DNA from: Watersipora subatra
Taxonomy: Eukaryota; Bryozoa; Gymnolaemata; Cheilostomatida; Watersiporidae
DNA: 64,000 nucleotides
Assembly: GCF_963576615.1 (NCBI RefSeq)
Contig: NC_088714.1
Location: forward strand, 26,904,558-26,968,557
Direction: 5' to 3'
Each line of letters starts with the position of its first letter. Positions within the stretch are counted from its first letter, which is position 1. The notes under the pieces were generated by a model, which saw only the letters and a program-made list of their open reading frames with translations, was not told where the DNA came from and searched no databases. Of the stretch, positions 22,901 to 32,700 are shown piece by piece. A program made the position numbers and the translations under genes.

Positions 22901-23507
22901 TGATTTAGGTTTAGACACCTCTCTTCTCTCTTCGACCAATCCTGTAGATCGTAGTAAAGTTCTTGATGTGATATTGAAGCTGGACAGACAACTCCACATG
23001 GTCCTTGTTCTTGAGCTACTTGATGAGTCACTTATAGTTATGAGAGACTTGCTCGAGTGGACAACTCTTGATGTTGTCTACTTTCGAAAGAATTTTCAGT
23101 TAGGAACGAAGGTAGACGTGACCTACACAGAATCTCGAAAAGCTCAGGCTAGGAAGTGGAACTGGGCTGATGAGATGCTTTACTCTCACTTTAGACAGAA
23201 GCTTGAGACAATTTTGAGCCAGAGGCCTGAGTATTACAAGATTGAAGTTGCAAATCTTAAAGCATTATCTGACCAGTGGATGTCTAGGTGTGTTCGAAAG
23301 GTTATACCAGCTGCCCTAGCTAACAACAAGTACCTGAAAACCGGCTATGAAGACAATATAGGTACATACCGACTGACCTCGAACGGTCAACACAATAACA
23401 AGTGCATTTTACTAACGATGACTGAGGTTGCTAAGATTCGTCTTCTCAACAATGGTAGCTCTATTGATGTGAAGACCTTTCAAGGAGGAACCATCCTAGA
23501 CACTTAG
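19670..23507 (+). CDS. GAL3ST: Galactose-3-O-sulfotransferase-like (GAL3ST family), 5' end missing
   Basis: Two coding exons (19670-19988 and 22662-23507) give about 387 residues, close to the roughly 400-480 of the family; the short cytoplasmic start must lie in an upstream exon not found. The enzyme should transfer sulfate from PAPS to the 3-OH of galactose on glycans or glycolipids in the Golgi. In order: a signal-anchor helix (CLICVVVLYVQL), the 5'-phosphosulfate loop YIKTHKTGSSTI, the CYHSRW segment, LSSVRDPATQLLSAYQYF, which is the 3'-phosphate-binding motif, then LVLELLDESLIVMRDLLEW and a WNWADEMLYSHF block, both typical of GAL3STs. The in-frame join needs the GT at 19989 and the AG at 22660-22661, giving HSRW then HHFACRF. 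The stronger-looking donor at 19985 with the AG at 22655-22656 gives a frameshift and an early stop. Which galactoside is used cannot be told. Confidence 0.85.
20048..20501. mobile_element. MITE with about 30-bp terminal inverted repeats
   Basis: Left end 'atgtttccatgacccacatg' and right end 'catgcgtgtcatggaaacat' are inverted copies with few mismatches; both continue to 'gatgxgca'. Inside, 20315-20380 holds a second imperfect palindrome ('gactgcgtcactatttattg' against its inverse). A degraded relative is at 52848-53237. It lies in the GAL3ST-like intron. Confidence 0.65.
20580..20760 (+). repeat. tRNA-derived SINE
   Basis: Clear head ('accctggcagtctagtttgc', 'acaataattctaaaatta') and the start of the tRNA-like part ('gattggtgcagttg'); the remainder is diverged. 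Confidence 0.55.
21868..22100 (+). repeat. tRNA-derived SINE
   Basis: Head near 21870-21910, tRNA-like part ('aatcggtgcaggtgtgagag', 'gttgtgagttcttatccc'), then the family tail 'gacacaactcttattattgt'. Confidence 0.6.
22260..22332. other. Imperfect long hairpin, pre-miRNA-like in shape
   Basis: The core arms 'ctaagtgaatgcttatacc' (22271-22289) and 'ggtataagcattcatttag' pair along 19 bp with one G-T, over a 13-nt loop. Outer sequence ('tggatatagt' and 'atattatacca') extends the stem with bulges. The size fits an animal microRNA precursor, but a tiny MITE has the same shape. It is in the GAL3ST-like intron, 330 bp before the last exon. Confidence 0.5.
22444..22635 (-). CDS. Small antisense ORF with adjacent AATAAA, doubtful
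   Basis: 63 codons (KSAKCWKQLNQLEENQFMKQ and similar, helix-forming composition) ending in a stop followed at once by an AATAAA-type signal on the same strand. It could be a terminal exon or a retrocopy 3' end facing the sulfotransferase exon. I do not recognise it, and it may be chance. Confidence 0.2.
   Translation of the reverse strand: MYSFLCLFLSEQQLKSAKCWKQLNQLEENQFMKQCLQASSALLSQGALRFLTYILEGRANQNK
22662..23507 (+). CDS. GAL3ST: GAL3ST-like last exon (catalytic C-terminal part)
   Basis: 282 codons with the stop at 23505-23507. It holds VRDPATQLLSAY, sequons (NMS, NGS) and the C-terminal GAL3ST blocks. The acceptor 'ttacaggtcag|cat' contains two AGs 5 bp apart; only the second keeps frame with the upstream exon end at 19988. 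Confidence 0.85.
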   Translation, partial: HHFACRFSSAMLDYMPEDTIYLSSVRDPATQLLSAYQYFGASSCFNMSFTEFLDRPSKTASFVGRCSEYYKWWLMNGQMYDLGLDTSLLSSTNPVDRSKVLDVILKLDRQLHMVLVLELLDESLIVMRDLLEWTTLDVVYFRKNFQLGTKVDVTYTESRKAQARKWNWADEMLYSHFRQKLETILSQRPEYYKIEVANLKALSDQWMSRCVRKVIPAALANNKYLKTGYEDNIGTYRLTSNGQHNNKCILLTMTEVAKIRLLNNGSSIDVKTFQGGTILDT

Positions 23508-24186
23508 ATCGCTCAACCATCTAAAATGATTCAATTTATCTTTTTGAGTAATAGAGCCTTGCCATGTTTATTTGTGGAGTTGCTCCCTCTTCTGAAATGG
23601 AAAGTTGCAATCAACTTTAATGCGATTGTTGCTCTAGTCCCAGTGTGGTAAACCAATCAGAGATTACTTTGCTATTTATTCTCTTCATTATACTTGCTTG
23701 AACAACAATTTTTGCAACTTGAACTTTTGTAATGTGTATTATTTTACAGATCTGAACCTATGCTTTTGCATAATAATATCAACTAGTTATGTTGCTCATA
23801 TTCTTTCTGGTGTCTGTGTTAGTAGTTATAAAGCAGATTTGTACAAAGAGAGAATCTTACAATCCAAACATGGGCAGTACTAAAAGGTTATCTGCAGTTG
23901 CTTGGTCCGACTGTTAAACTTGTCTTCTCTTGTACCAGCTGGAGAAAATTCATAAAATTACATGCTGAAGCATTTATCACATAGAAACTGTCAACCATGG
24001 CACACACACAATGCACATTTCTAATCTACCACACATTTGTGAGTGATACATTGAAGCCAAATTACGCATACATAAGTATCATACAAAAGTACACGCATAC
24101 ATACGTTCATGCAATAGTAATGTAAAGCTTTTCAATTATGGTTTTGTAAGTTTTTAATTTTTTAGTTTTTAAAGTTACCCAAGTGC

Positions 24187-24530
24187 TTTAAAAGTGAACT
24201 TACACAATATTTTAGTAGATTTTATCAGAAAGTATAAATATTTTAATATCATAATTATCAGTATTTTCATATCATTTGCAATTGTTTTTGATGCTCTACT
24301 TGATCTGACTGCCAGGATGGTTCGAGATTAAAATCTACAAAGATTGGTTGCAGTTGAAATGCGCAGATCAAACATAAGTGCAATTATGACATCTATAGTT
24401 GGAAAGAGACTGACAGAATAGAGGCGCATAACACTGTAACTTGAACACAATAGCCGATATCAACTATAGGGACACGACCAACTAGTTACGTCATGTCACA
24501 TGATATTTTTCTTCAGACCGTTTTAACTGA
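24187..24530 (+). mobile_element. Palindromic MITE family, left-half copy
   Basis: Starts 'gtgaacttacacaatatttt' and continues with 'tagattttatcagaaagtat', 'tttttgatgctctacttgat' and 'ctgactgccaggatgg', matching the left part of the 45.4-kb copy. The inverted right end is missing. Confidence 0.65.
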
Positions 24531-25304
24531 CGTACAATAGGCTGGATATGGCCAGTGAGCCCTAGTTTGCCCAGGTCTAGTTTGATTAGACTGTTAATGC
24601 TTACATGTAGATTTATTCAAATACTTATTTTGATGTAACTAAACAAAATTTAAATAGCATTCACATTGCCTTTATAAATCATGCAAAAAGATAGAGATAG
24701 TTTCTTCAACTAGGCATAAACTAAACTGGAAACAAGCTAATATTCACTAACTCAATAAACAGCTAATCGGATTTAATACTGTAATGTAGTGAGACTAGCT
24801 TCACTGTCTGTTCTATTAACTGAAGTCCTTCAGAATTCCTTTTTAGCATTGTATAACTTGTTCCATTTCAAAGTTCATGAACCTTTCATTGGCTAGTCAA
24901 GTGTAGCCCAGATGCTCAGCTACGGTGCCTCATAATATAATCACTAACACTCATTTCTCATTGAGGAATTTCTTGTATCTTGTAAACAATCCTAATTTAA
25001 ACTGGTAGTTTCCAATTTTTCTTAGTTAAGTGCTTTAAGTCATATACAAAAAGAGTTTTAAGTTCTTGCGCCTTTTCTTAACAATAAATAAAGACAAACA
25101 AAAATAATTTGACGTAACAATAATGTTTAGGTCTATTATACAATAAACTGTTTACCAGCATTACATAAAGGTTCGCATCAGATCTGTTTTGACTCTGTCG
25201 ATGTTTGGTTCATCACAGAAAACTTTACCAACAGAGCAGGTGTTTTAAAGACTATGTGACAAACAGAGAGCATATCCTTCAAATACACAGCAGCACTTGG
25301 TACT

Positions 25305-25565
25305 CTATATTATAACAAGAGTGGTGTCTGTCTATCTGTCCATCGGTCTGTCCGTCTGTCCATCTGTCTATCTGGCCATCAGCCTGTCCGTCTGTCTGTC
25401 CGAAGCCACGCTAAGAGCGTTAGAAAAAATTGCACTTTGCAAGAACCAAACCCAGATTTTTGTATTCTGCAGAATTATTTGCAAATAAACCTTTAAGAAT
25501 AATTGTGCACATAATTATTACCTATGATGATCTCTCACAGCCCGCAAGACTGCCAATGTACTAGT
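25305..25565 (-). repeat. tRNA-derived SINE with CTGT expansion
   Basis: Reversed tail ('ttataacaagagtggtgtct'), then a (CTGTC/CATC)n stretch at 25326-25402, then the reversed head ('aataattgtgcac', 'gcaagactgccaatgtacta'). The tRNA-like centre is largely replaced by the simple repeat. Confidence 0.55.
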
Positions 25566-25995
25566 ATGTGCAATGTCTGTAAATGTTTGTGATTTGCAGA
25601 CATTTGCACTAGTGTTCTGATTTTTGCTTTGAGCAAAGATATTACATAACAGGCTGTCTGAATTATACAATTGTTCGCCACAGATTTGTTTGTGAGCTGC
25701 CTGTCTGACTCATTGCTTCGGTGGTTGCTGTCACACTCAGGCGCATGTTTGAATGAGATCGATTTGGGCCAATTTTTGTTGACCATTAGGACACGAAATT
25801 CTGGTGGGCTGACACACTTCAAGTTCTTGCTGTCTTGAACCATCCCCTTAGCGTGCTCGGTCAGTTTTTGCTATTCAGTTAGACAACAAGCAGTCGGTTA
25901 TCTGCTGAAAATTTATTTAATCCAGTGTTTCAGTTTATAGTGCTATTCATTTTGATAGTCAAAACTTAATAGTAAAAAAGGCAAAGGTTAGTAGT

Positions 25996-26509
25996 CAGTG
26001 ATGTAGTGCTACCCTAACTTTTCCTAACTAAGTTATGGTTAGAAAATTTGTGTGTTTTTTAAGTATAACTATAGTTAGGGTTAAAAAAGTGTAGACTTTG
26101 CCAATTCCAAGGTATATTATAGCCCTATTTCATTGATTCAAGTACACTAATGTCATTATAGTCAACATTCAATGGCCATTCAATATAAAAGCAGCATACA
26201 GTACAATACAGTGATGTAATGTTCATGTAACGTGACAAGATTGTGATCCTAGTTGGTTGTCTACAACAATTTTTATTACTTTCTCAACTTATTTATTACT
26301 ACAGATGTGCTCATTTCTCATATCATATACATGACTTTAAAGCCCTGTAGGCTTTGGAACTCACTGGGGGGCTTACAGCGCCCCCAGGCCTCCAGCGGTT
26401 CCAATCGCCACTACAGGGCAGTGGAGTTGCGTTGCGACTCTTGGTCGCCTACATCCACTTATCTCAACTTTACAGTTATGGTTAAAAAAAGGTTAGCACT
26501 ACATCACTG
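25996..26509. mobile_element. hAT-like MITE with 8-bp target duplication
   Basis: Terminal inverted repeats 'cagtgatgtagtgcta' (left) and its inverse at 26494-26509. Flanks 'ttagtagt' (25988-25995) and 'ctagtagt' (26510-26517) differ at one base, the 8-bp target-site duplication typical of hAT elements. The centre (26340-26450) is strikingly GC-rich for this window. 514 bp with no transposase. Confidence 0.75.
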
Positions 26510-27009
26510 CTAGTAGTGAATATGTCTCTTTACATTTTATTATGTTTAAACATGTGCACTTATTTACATTTTTTCATGTTGAATGTTTTTTGAAAATGTT
26601 TACGTTTTCACAATACATTAATTAGAATAATTTGTAATAGCACGCTATGTAATTTTTGACTTCACAGTGTGGTGTCGGTGGTGTGGTGTTAGTGAAATAG
26701 TGAAATAAAAGACGACGCACACATTTGTAAACGTTCAATCCTTCCTGGTTGTGAACAGTTTAATAGTTAGCTAAAGCCTAGAGACTACCAAATCACTACA
26801 ATGTGTAATAAGAATAAGCCATTAAAAAGTTGATAAATTGATTCCCTACCGCACTAATCATGACATATTTTTCCAATGGAGTATTTAAAAAATCAGCATG
26901 CACTCATTTTAGTACATCAGAGATTACTGTAACAAGAGAACACTTGCTTAGAAAGGCCCTTTGTTTAGAACAAGTATAAAAAACCTCTCAAGCGTTAGAA
27001 TGATGTCTG

Positions 27010-27899
27010 TTAAAGGTTGACTTGCAACAAAATTCACATTACCGTTATTTGATATGAAAAGATTCACCATGTCTTACTCTGTTGTGTTGTAGGTGCAAAA
27101 TATGTGGAAAGGTGATTACAAGCTCTTAAACGCTCAAAGACAAACAGAAAATCGCAGCCACACGAGACCGCCGTAGTTTAGATTCCCTTTCCAAAATGGC
27201 TCAAATGTGATGTAGTTGTGAGAGATGGTTTCTGTTTACACTTTCTTGCAACCTTATTCGTCAAAATATTTTCACAAATATACTTCACGCATTCAATAAA
27301 ACTATGTCTATTGTTCTTACGCGTCTGTTTTACCGTCATTGTAATGCTGTCACTTTTAACACTGATATCTTATAACTTACCGTAAACATTCATTTAACTT
27401 GTTAACCTTACTTTGAAGGAGTACATATCATTGTCTGATAATCATGACGAGCCTGTTGGTCACCTGTGATAATCGAAAAGTGCTGCAAAAATTATTTGCG
27501 AAGTACAGTATTGGGTCACATGATCAGATTACGACTTGCCGATTAGACCAGGCCGAAACAAAACTGTAAAGTAGCGAGCATCTATATTTGATACGGGGTC
27601 TTCAGTAAAACCCGAAGTGTTTGTCATAAACTAGTACTACGATAAGTTTTATATTGAGCTTTGTATTGGCCTTTCAATTCACGTGAGAACATATGCGACA
27701 AGATGATAACCAAATTTCGTGGCTACGTCATCGAAATAAAGAGATTTCAATCTACGCCGGCTTTTTTGTTTTTGAGCTTTTAAGAGCTTGTAATCACATT
27801 TCCACATATTTGGCACTTACAACACAACAGAGTAGGACATGGTGAATCTTTTGATACCAAATAACTGTGATGTGAATTTTGTTGCAAGTCAACCTTTAA
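27010..27899. mobile_element. Long-TIR non-autonomous element
   Basis: Inverted repeats of about 140 bp: the left starts 'ttaaaggttgacttgcaaca' and the right ends with its inverse at 27880-27899. The outermost TTAA on both sides could be a target duplication (piggyBac-like) or part of the repeat. A second copy, with its middle in the opposite orientation, begins at 63293 and runs off the window. No coding capacity seen. Confidence 0.8.
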
Positions 27900-28204
27900 A
27901 ATTTAAAGCAAGCAGAGGCTGTGAGTGTTTTTAAGATCATTTTTGTTCAAACAATGGCTCTGTGATCTTGGCTAAACATGGTTGAGCCATGTGGTAGTGA
28001 GGAAACTTCAACAAATGAAGACATGCCCAGAGAGTGGTTTGAGGTTGGGGCCATTCCTGACCATGCTAGGCTTTTCTGGGAACTGAACTCTCACCTTTTG
28101 TTCATGGGTCAGTCTCTTAGACCTCAAGGTCACAGCCCTCTCAGCACAAGCCTTACTTTTAGAGTAAAAGTCAAGCTGAATAATACCAGTTTAGTTTGAC
28201 TCAT

Positions 28205-28430
28205 TTGAAACCTGTACTATAAGAGTCGTGTCCCTCCTTTGCCATGTTAAGAGCATCAAGGAAAAAAATTGCATTGCACGGGAAATGAACTAAGTCATCC
28301 AGTTTTGTAGTCAACCACGCTAACATTTGTACCACTGGACCATATTACAGCACCGTGGAATAATTGTGCACATTCTGTTATACATGATAATCTCTCATCA
28401 TCAGGAGTGGTAAAAATGTACGACTATGGG
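28205..28430 (-). repeat. tRNA-derived SINE
   Basis: Reversed tail ('actataagagtcgtgtccct'), reversed tRNA-like block ('gcattgcacgggaaatgaac'), and reversed head ('ggaataattgtgcac', 'gataatctctcatcatcagg'). Confidence 0.6.
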
Positions 28431-29067
28431 GCCATTCTATGGGAAGACTCAAGTTGGAGGAAAAACATTTGAATTAGTTATGTAGCTATCCTTGTAGTCA
28501 TCTTGTAGCAATTAATTCATTAGAGACAGGGTAATTTTGAGGTTATCACCGTCTGATACTGCTACAGTTGGTCGCTCAAATTACCTGTCAGGTGAAGAAA
28601 AAGTTGTGATGAATACTGAAAATTAGGAAAACAGAGTTCATACACACCAGTAAAAATATATGCTTCTGCATCTATTGTTTTTAATAGGACATAGTGTTAG
28701 ATACATAGAATAGGCAGCGAGAGGTCAACCTGTAATAGGTCATAAAGTAGGACATTTAACAAAACAAGTGCGTTCCTTTTGTTCTCAACTGTAGAGTGCA
28801 GAGAGATATAAATTGTCTTCTGTGGACAATACTGAGAGGGGCGGAGGTTACAGGTAAATTGATTTATTCATAATTGATAAAAGGCAAATAGCGGCAGGAA
28901 AAACTTGCTTGGTTCTACAAAAACAAACACATGAGCTTGCAACAGCTGCAAGGAAGAATTGTCTTGAGCCTTTTTTGTTAAATACATTAAAAAGTAATTG
29001 TAAACTGATGGTTTTTTTGCTAGAAACACCAAAACCAGATCTTGACTGTTTTAGGCCTGTCTTGACG

Positions 29068-29117
29068 TTACTAATGAAAACATGCACAGCAGAGGATGTG
29101 CATGTTTTCATGAGTAA
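29068..29117. other. 21-bp inverted repeat, one mismatch
   Basis: Arms 29068-29088 and 29097-29117 (core 'atgaaaacatgcaca') with an 8-nt spacer. Confidence 0.8.
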
Positions 29118-29291
29118 TGGTGCACAGACAATGGCTCTTCGATCTAGGCTAAACGGACATGTCTGAATCCACTGGTAAGGGAACCATGGAACCTGGACGG
29201 AACCTCGACGACTGGAGACATGTTCAGTTACAGAGAGCAATGTAAGGTTGAATTTTGTTCCTGTCACCACCAGCTGCCTTTTTAGGGTATT

Positions 29292-29340
29292 GAACTCCAA
29301 CCTGTTGTATGCATGTCAGGCATACAACAGGTTGGGGTTT
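29292..29340. other. Perfect 16-bp hairpin, extendable to about 20
   Basis: Arms 'ccaacctgttgtatgc' (29297-29312) and 'gcataca...gg' (29320-29335) pair exactly over a 7-nt loop; three more Watson-Crick pairs follow beyond one T-G. Confidence 0.85.
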
Positions 29341-29537
29341 AATCTAGGCCATTGCTGCTCCTTAAGCTGCCACAGATGCCATGATAACATATACTACACT
29401 CTTCACTTATATTTGTTTTATACCCAGATCTGACATTAGAATATTAGTGAATTGACAATTAATGAAAAAGCCTCAGCTCAGAAAGTCCTGATTGGTTCAA
29501 ATAAATAGCCTATACCTGCAACAGTTTAACTTTTCAG

Positions 29538-29767
29538 GCTGCCAAAAAATGGAAGCTGCCACCGTACATTTACTTGGTACTCATCATTCAGATGACCTTG
29601 ATTGGACCCTCACTTATGCTGCCCTTTTCGCTTTATTAAGAAATACTCGTCCAAACCTAAGACGATGATACAACGCCTCCGAACATCAGTCATTTTCTGC
29701 ATAATCGCTGTTAGCATCGTGGCCATCTTCCTTCTCGCCTTCTTCTGGGATGTGACAACTCGGGTCG
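29538..29767 (+). pseudogene. SLC52A: Relic of SLC52A exon 2
   Basis: Between a good acceptor ('cttttcag|g') and donor ('g|gtaagt') lies a 230-bp match to SLC52A exon 2 (227 bp in both intact copies). Readable pieces are KLPPYIYLVLIIQ, then FIKKYSSKPKTM and RTSVIFCIIAVSIVAIFLLAFFWDVTT. One base is lost near 29556, six are gained near 29575, and two are lost near 29615-29630. The original frame therefore meets a TGA about 18 codons in. It resembles copy B more than copy A (FFWDVT, IKKY). No trace of exons 1, 3, 4 or 5 was found nearby. It is best read as a decayed third copy or a partial duplication; function is unlikely. Confidence 0.88.
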
Positions 29768-32700
29768 GTAAGTTTCAGACCGATCACGAAGCTTGTATAA
29801 TTTTGAGTTGACTTTATTGAAATACTGTATGTCACAGATAGAAACGGAGAAGCAAGAGAAAATGAGAGGGAGAGATCCTGACAGTCTGAAGGAGATTAAG
29901 AACAGCAAATAGTAGAAGCAAATGCTACGAATTCAAAGGCTTGCTAATCACATGACATACCTATATATGTAATAGATTACATAACAACTCGTCACAATTG
30001 GCAGCCATAAAAGAAATAGTGTGCTACTACATCAATAAGGCTTTATCAGCTCATTTGCTTACTTGTATAATACCAGTAGTAGAGGTCACATGTACTAGAC
30101 ACAAACTAAACAAACTGACACAGGCAATTGGCCAGTAAGACATCTCAGTGAGGAGGTGTGTCCAGCAGCTGTTTCATATAAATTTATGGGAGGAGTCAAT
30201 CATATTCTATCTACTCTGACTGCAGCCCTAGGTCTTACAACCTCATTGCTGGTTTATCAAGGTCAGTCTCTTGTTCTACATTTATGATAATTATTATAGT
30301 TTTTTATAATTAGTTCAGACACTATAAAATTAATTGTTTTTGTATAACTAGTTAAGCAGTAAGTAACAATTTTACATTCTAGTTTTTACTTAATTATTTT
30401 GAAAAGTTTATAGCATAATAATATATAATTATAATTAGGCCTACATCTAAGTATTTTCGACATTCACATTATCATGTAGCCTTTTATATAGCTATTATAA
30501 CATAAATGTTTCCTATCTTGCACATAAACAATCAATATTATTGACTAATAATTAAGAATGTTCAAAACTAACAATAAAATAAACACTGACAGCAAACATA
30601 AACTTGCAAAAGAACAGCATCTTATCAGCTGGTAGACCTTCACTTGAATGTCTGGCAAAATTAGATTTTCTGGAGTTAATATCTTCTTTATCTTTTGTGT
30701 TTTTCACTCCTCTAAATAATTAAGAATAACATGCCTGCTTCTGTATACCTTTTCAACTTTAGAGCTAGCTGATATACATGTACTTTGGCCACTAAAAGCA
30801 ATAGGTATCTTGATAAAGTGGCATTGCATAGCTCATTGCTTTCCAGAAATATTTGTCTCTTTTGGCGGACTGCTAGAGTTTTATTCTTACAGTTGAACAA
30901 CATGTTTTTAACGGCTCTTTGTTTTGTGTTTTGATGTCCAGACAAAAGGTGAAATGATCCGTAGGGCCTGATGACTGATGATTCGTAGATTTAGGGCTTC
31001 GGAAGTTTTGTGTGCCAGAATGTTTACTTGTTTACCAAAGAGGAAGTTTGCATTCTTGGCTAGCATGTAAACAAACCACTGGCAGCGCTTTAGCGGAATA
31101 GGATCAATGTCACCGCAACGGCAGCTACCTGAGACATTCACTTGAAATACTAAAATAAAAACTGCTTTTCGTCCTGTTGGTCTAAAATGCTCAGCAGAGC
31201 AATTTTATCAGTACAAGTTTATTCTACGAATATAGGTCGTTCACTATTCAAACTATTTATAGGACTCACTTAAACCAGTTACTTTTGTGAAAGAAACGAA
31301 TGCTACATGTTTAGCAAAGTTTAAGATTCTGCAGCTGGGTCGAGTTTTTTTAATTTCAACTCCTATCCTAAAAAAAAGCTATAAGCCAACATCTCATGAT
31401 TTCAATGAAAAAGTGAAAATCAATCATCTAACAAAAACATAGCCATACATAAAAAGCATAAACTATTATATTTTAAAGTTTACCATATTTGCTTTGGTAA
31501 CAGCATGTTTGGACCAGTCAAAACAAATTGTTTCAATTTTTTAACTATTTGAATAGGGTAACTTCTGATCAAATACAATGGTCAACATTTAGAGCGTATG
31601 ATAGATGAGCTTGTAAATGTAAAATATAAGTTTCTAAAATTTATAACAGGCAGCATCTATAATAGACCGCATCTATAATAGACAGCATCTATAATAGACA
31701 GCATCTATAACAGGCAGCATCTATAATAGACTGCATCTATAATAGACTGCATCTATAATAGACCGCATCTATAATAGACAGCATCTATAATAGACCGCAT
31801 CTATAATAGACAGCATCTATAATAGACTGTACTCATAATAGACTGCATCTATAATAGACTGCACTCATAATAGACTGCATCTATAATAGACAGCATCTAT
31901 AATAAACTGCATCTATAATAGACTGCATCCATAATAGGCCGCATCTATAATAGACAGCATCTATAATAGACTGCATCCATTATAGACCGCATCTATAATA
32001 GACAGCATCTATAATAGACTGCACCCATAATAGACTGCATCTATAATAGACTGCACTCATAATAGACTGCATCTATAATAGACAGCATCTATAGACCTAA
32101 TAGACTGCATCTATAATAGACAGCATCTATAATAGACTGCATCTATAATAGACTGCATCTATAATAAACTGCATCTATAATTGACTGCATCTATAATAGA
32201 CTGCATCTATAATAAACTGCATCTATAATTGACTGCATCTATAATAGACTGCATCTATAATAGAGAGCATCTATAACAGACAGCGCCTATAATAGAGATT
32301 ATCTATTATATAGACATCTAGATAACATTAATAGTATTATTGAAATATATCAAAGTAGTGTAGATTTTTTAGGATCATGCAAGTAATGCTAGTTTTTCTA
32401 ATTATAATATGACACTAATAGTTTGTTTTGAGACTTCGGAGCAAAAATCTTATATCCTGAACTTCAAAAGCATCTATTGGCAGCATGAGTGGTTAAATAT
32501 GGGTGTTATGTAGAGATCACCAAATTTTGTGGTCTGATCTTAGCCACTGCAGTGTTTCATCACATATTTTCGGCAGCCACAATAAGGAAACCCGAAGAGT
32601 GTTTATTATTTGTACTGGATACGGACAAAATTGACTCGGCAGGTTGATTTCAGTATAATGACAGAAACAGAAATGAGCCGTAGGCTAGAGGAAAGGGCTC

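Larger units (their letters stand above)
23508..29537. other. Gene-free region rich in DNA-transposon relics
   Basis: Holds the separately listed MITE half-copy (24.2 kb), SINEs (25.3, 28.2 kb), hAT-like MITE (26.0 kb), long-TIR element (27.0 kb) and hairpins (29.1, 29.3 kb). No canonical polyadenylation hexamer was seen soon after the sulfotransferase stop. ORFs at 28848-29300 overlap each other on both strands without recognisable content. Confidence 0.6.

Noticed and set aside
22692-23507. Treating the sulfotransferase as a single-exon gene starting at the ATG at 22692
   Set aside because: That start would drop the membrane anchor and the PAPS-binding loop encoded at 19670-19988; the AG at 22661 and the upstream frame fit a spliced gene better.
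28848-29300. 150-codon minus-strand ORF overlapping an 85-codon plus-strand ORF
   Set aside because: Open on both strands around a palindrome, no recognisable domain, no splice or polyadenylation context.
31649-32300. CRISPR-like appearance of evenly spaced repeats
   Set aside because: Units are directly adjacent with no unique spacers, in an intron-bearing animal genome.
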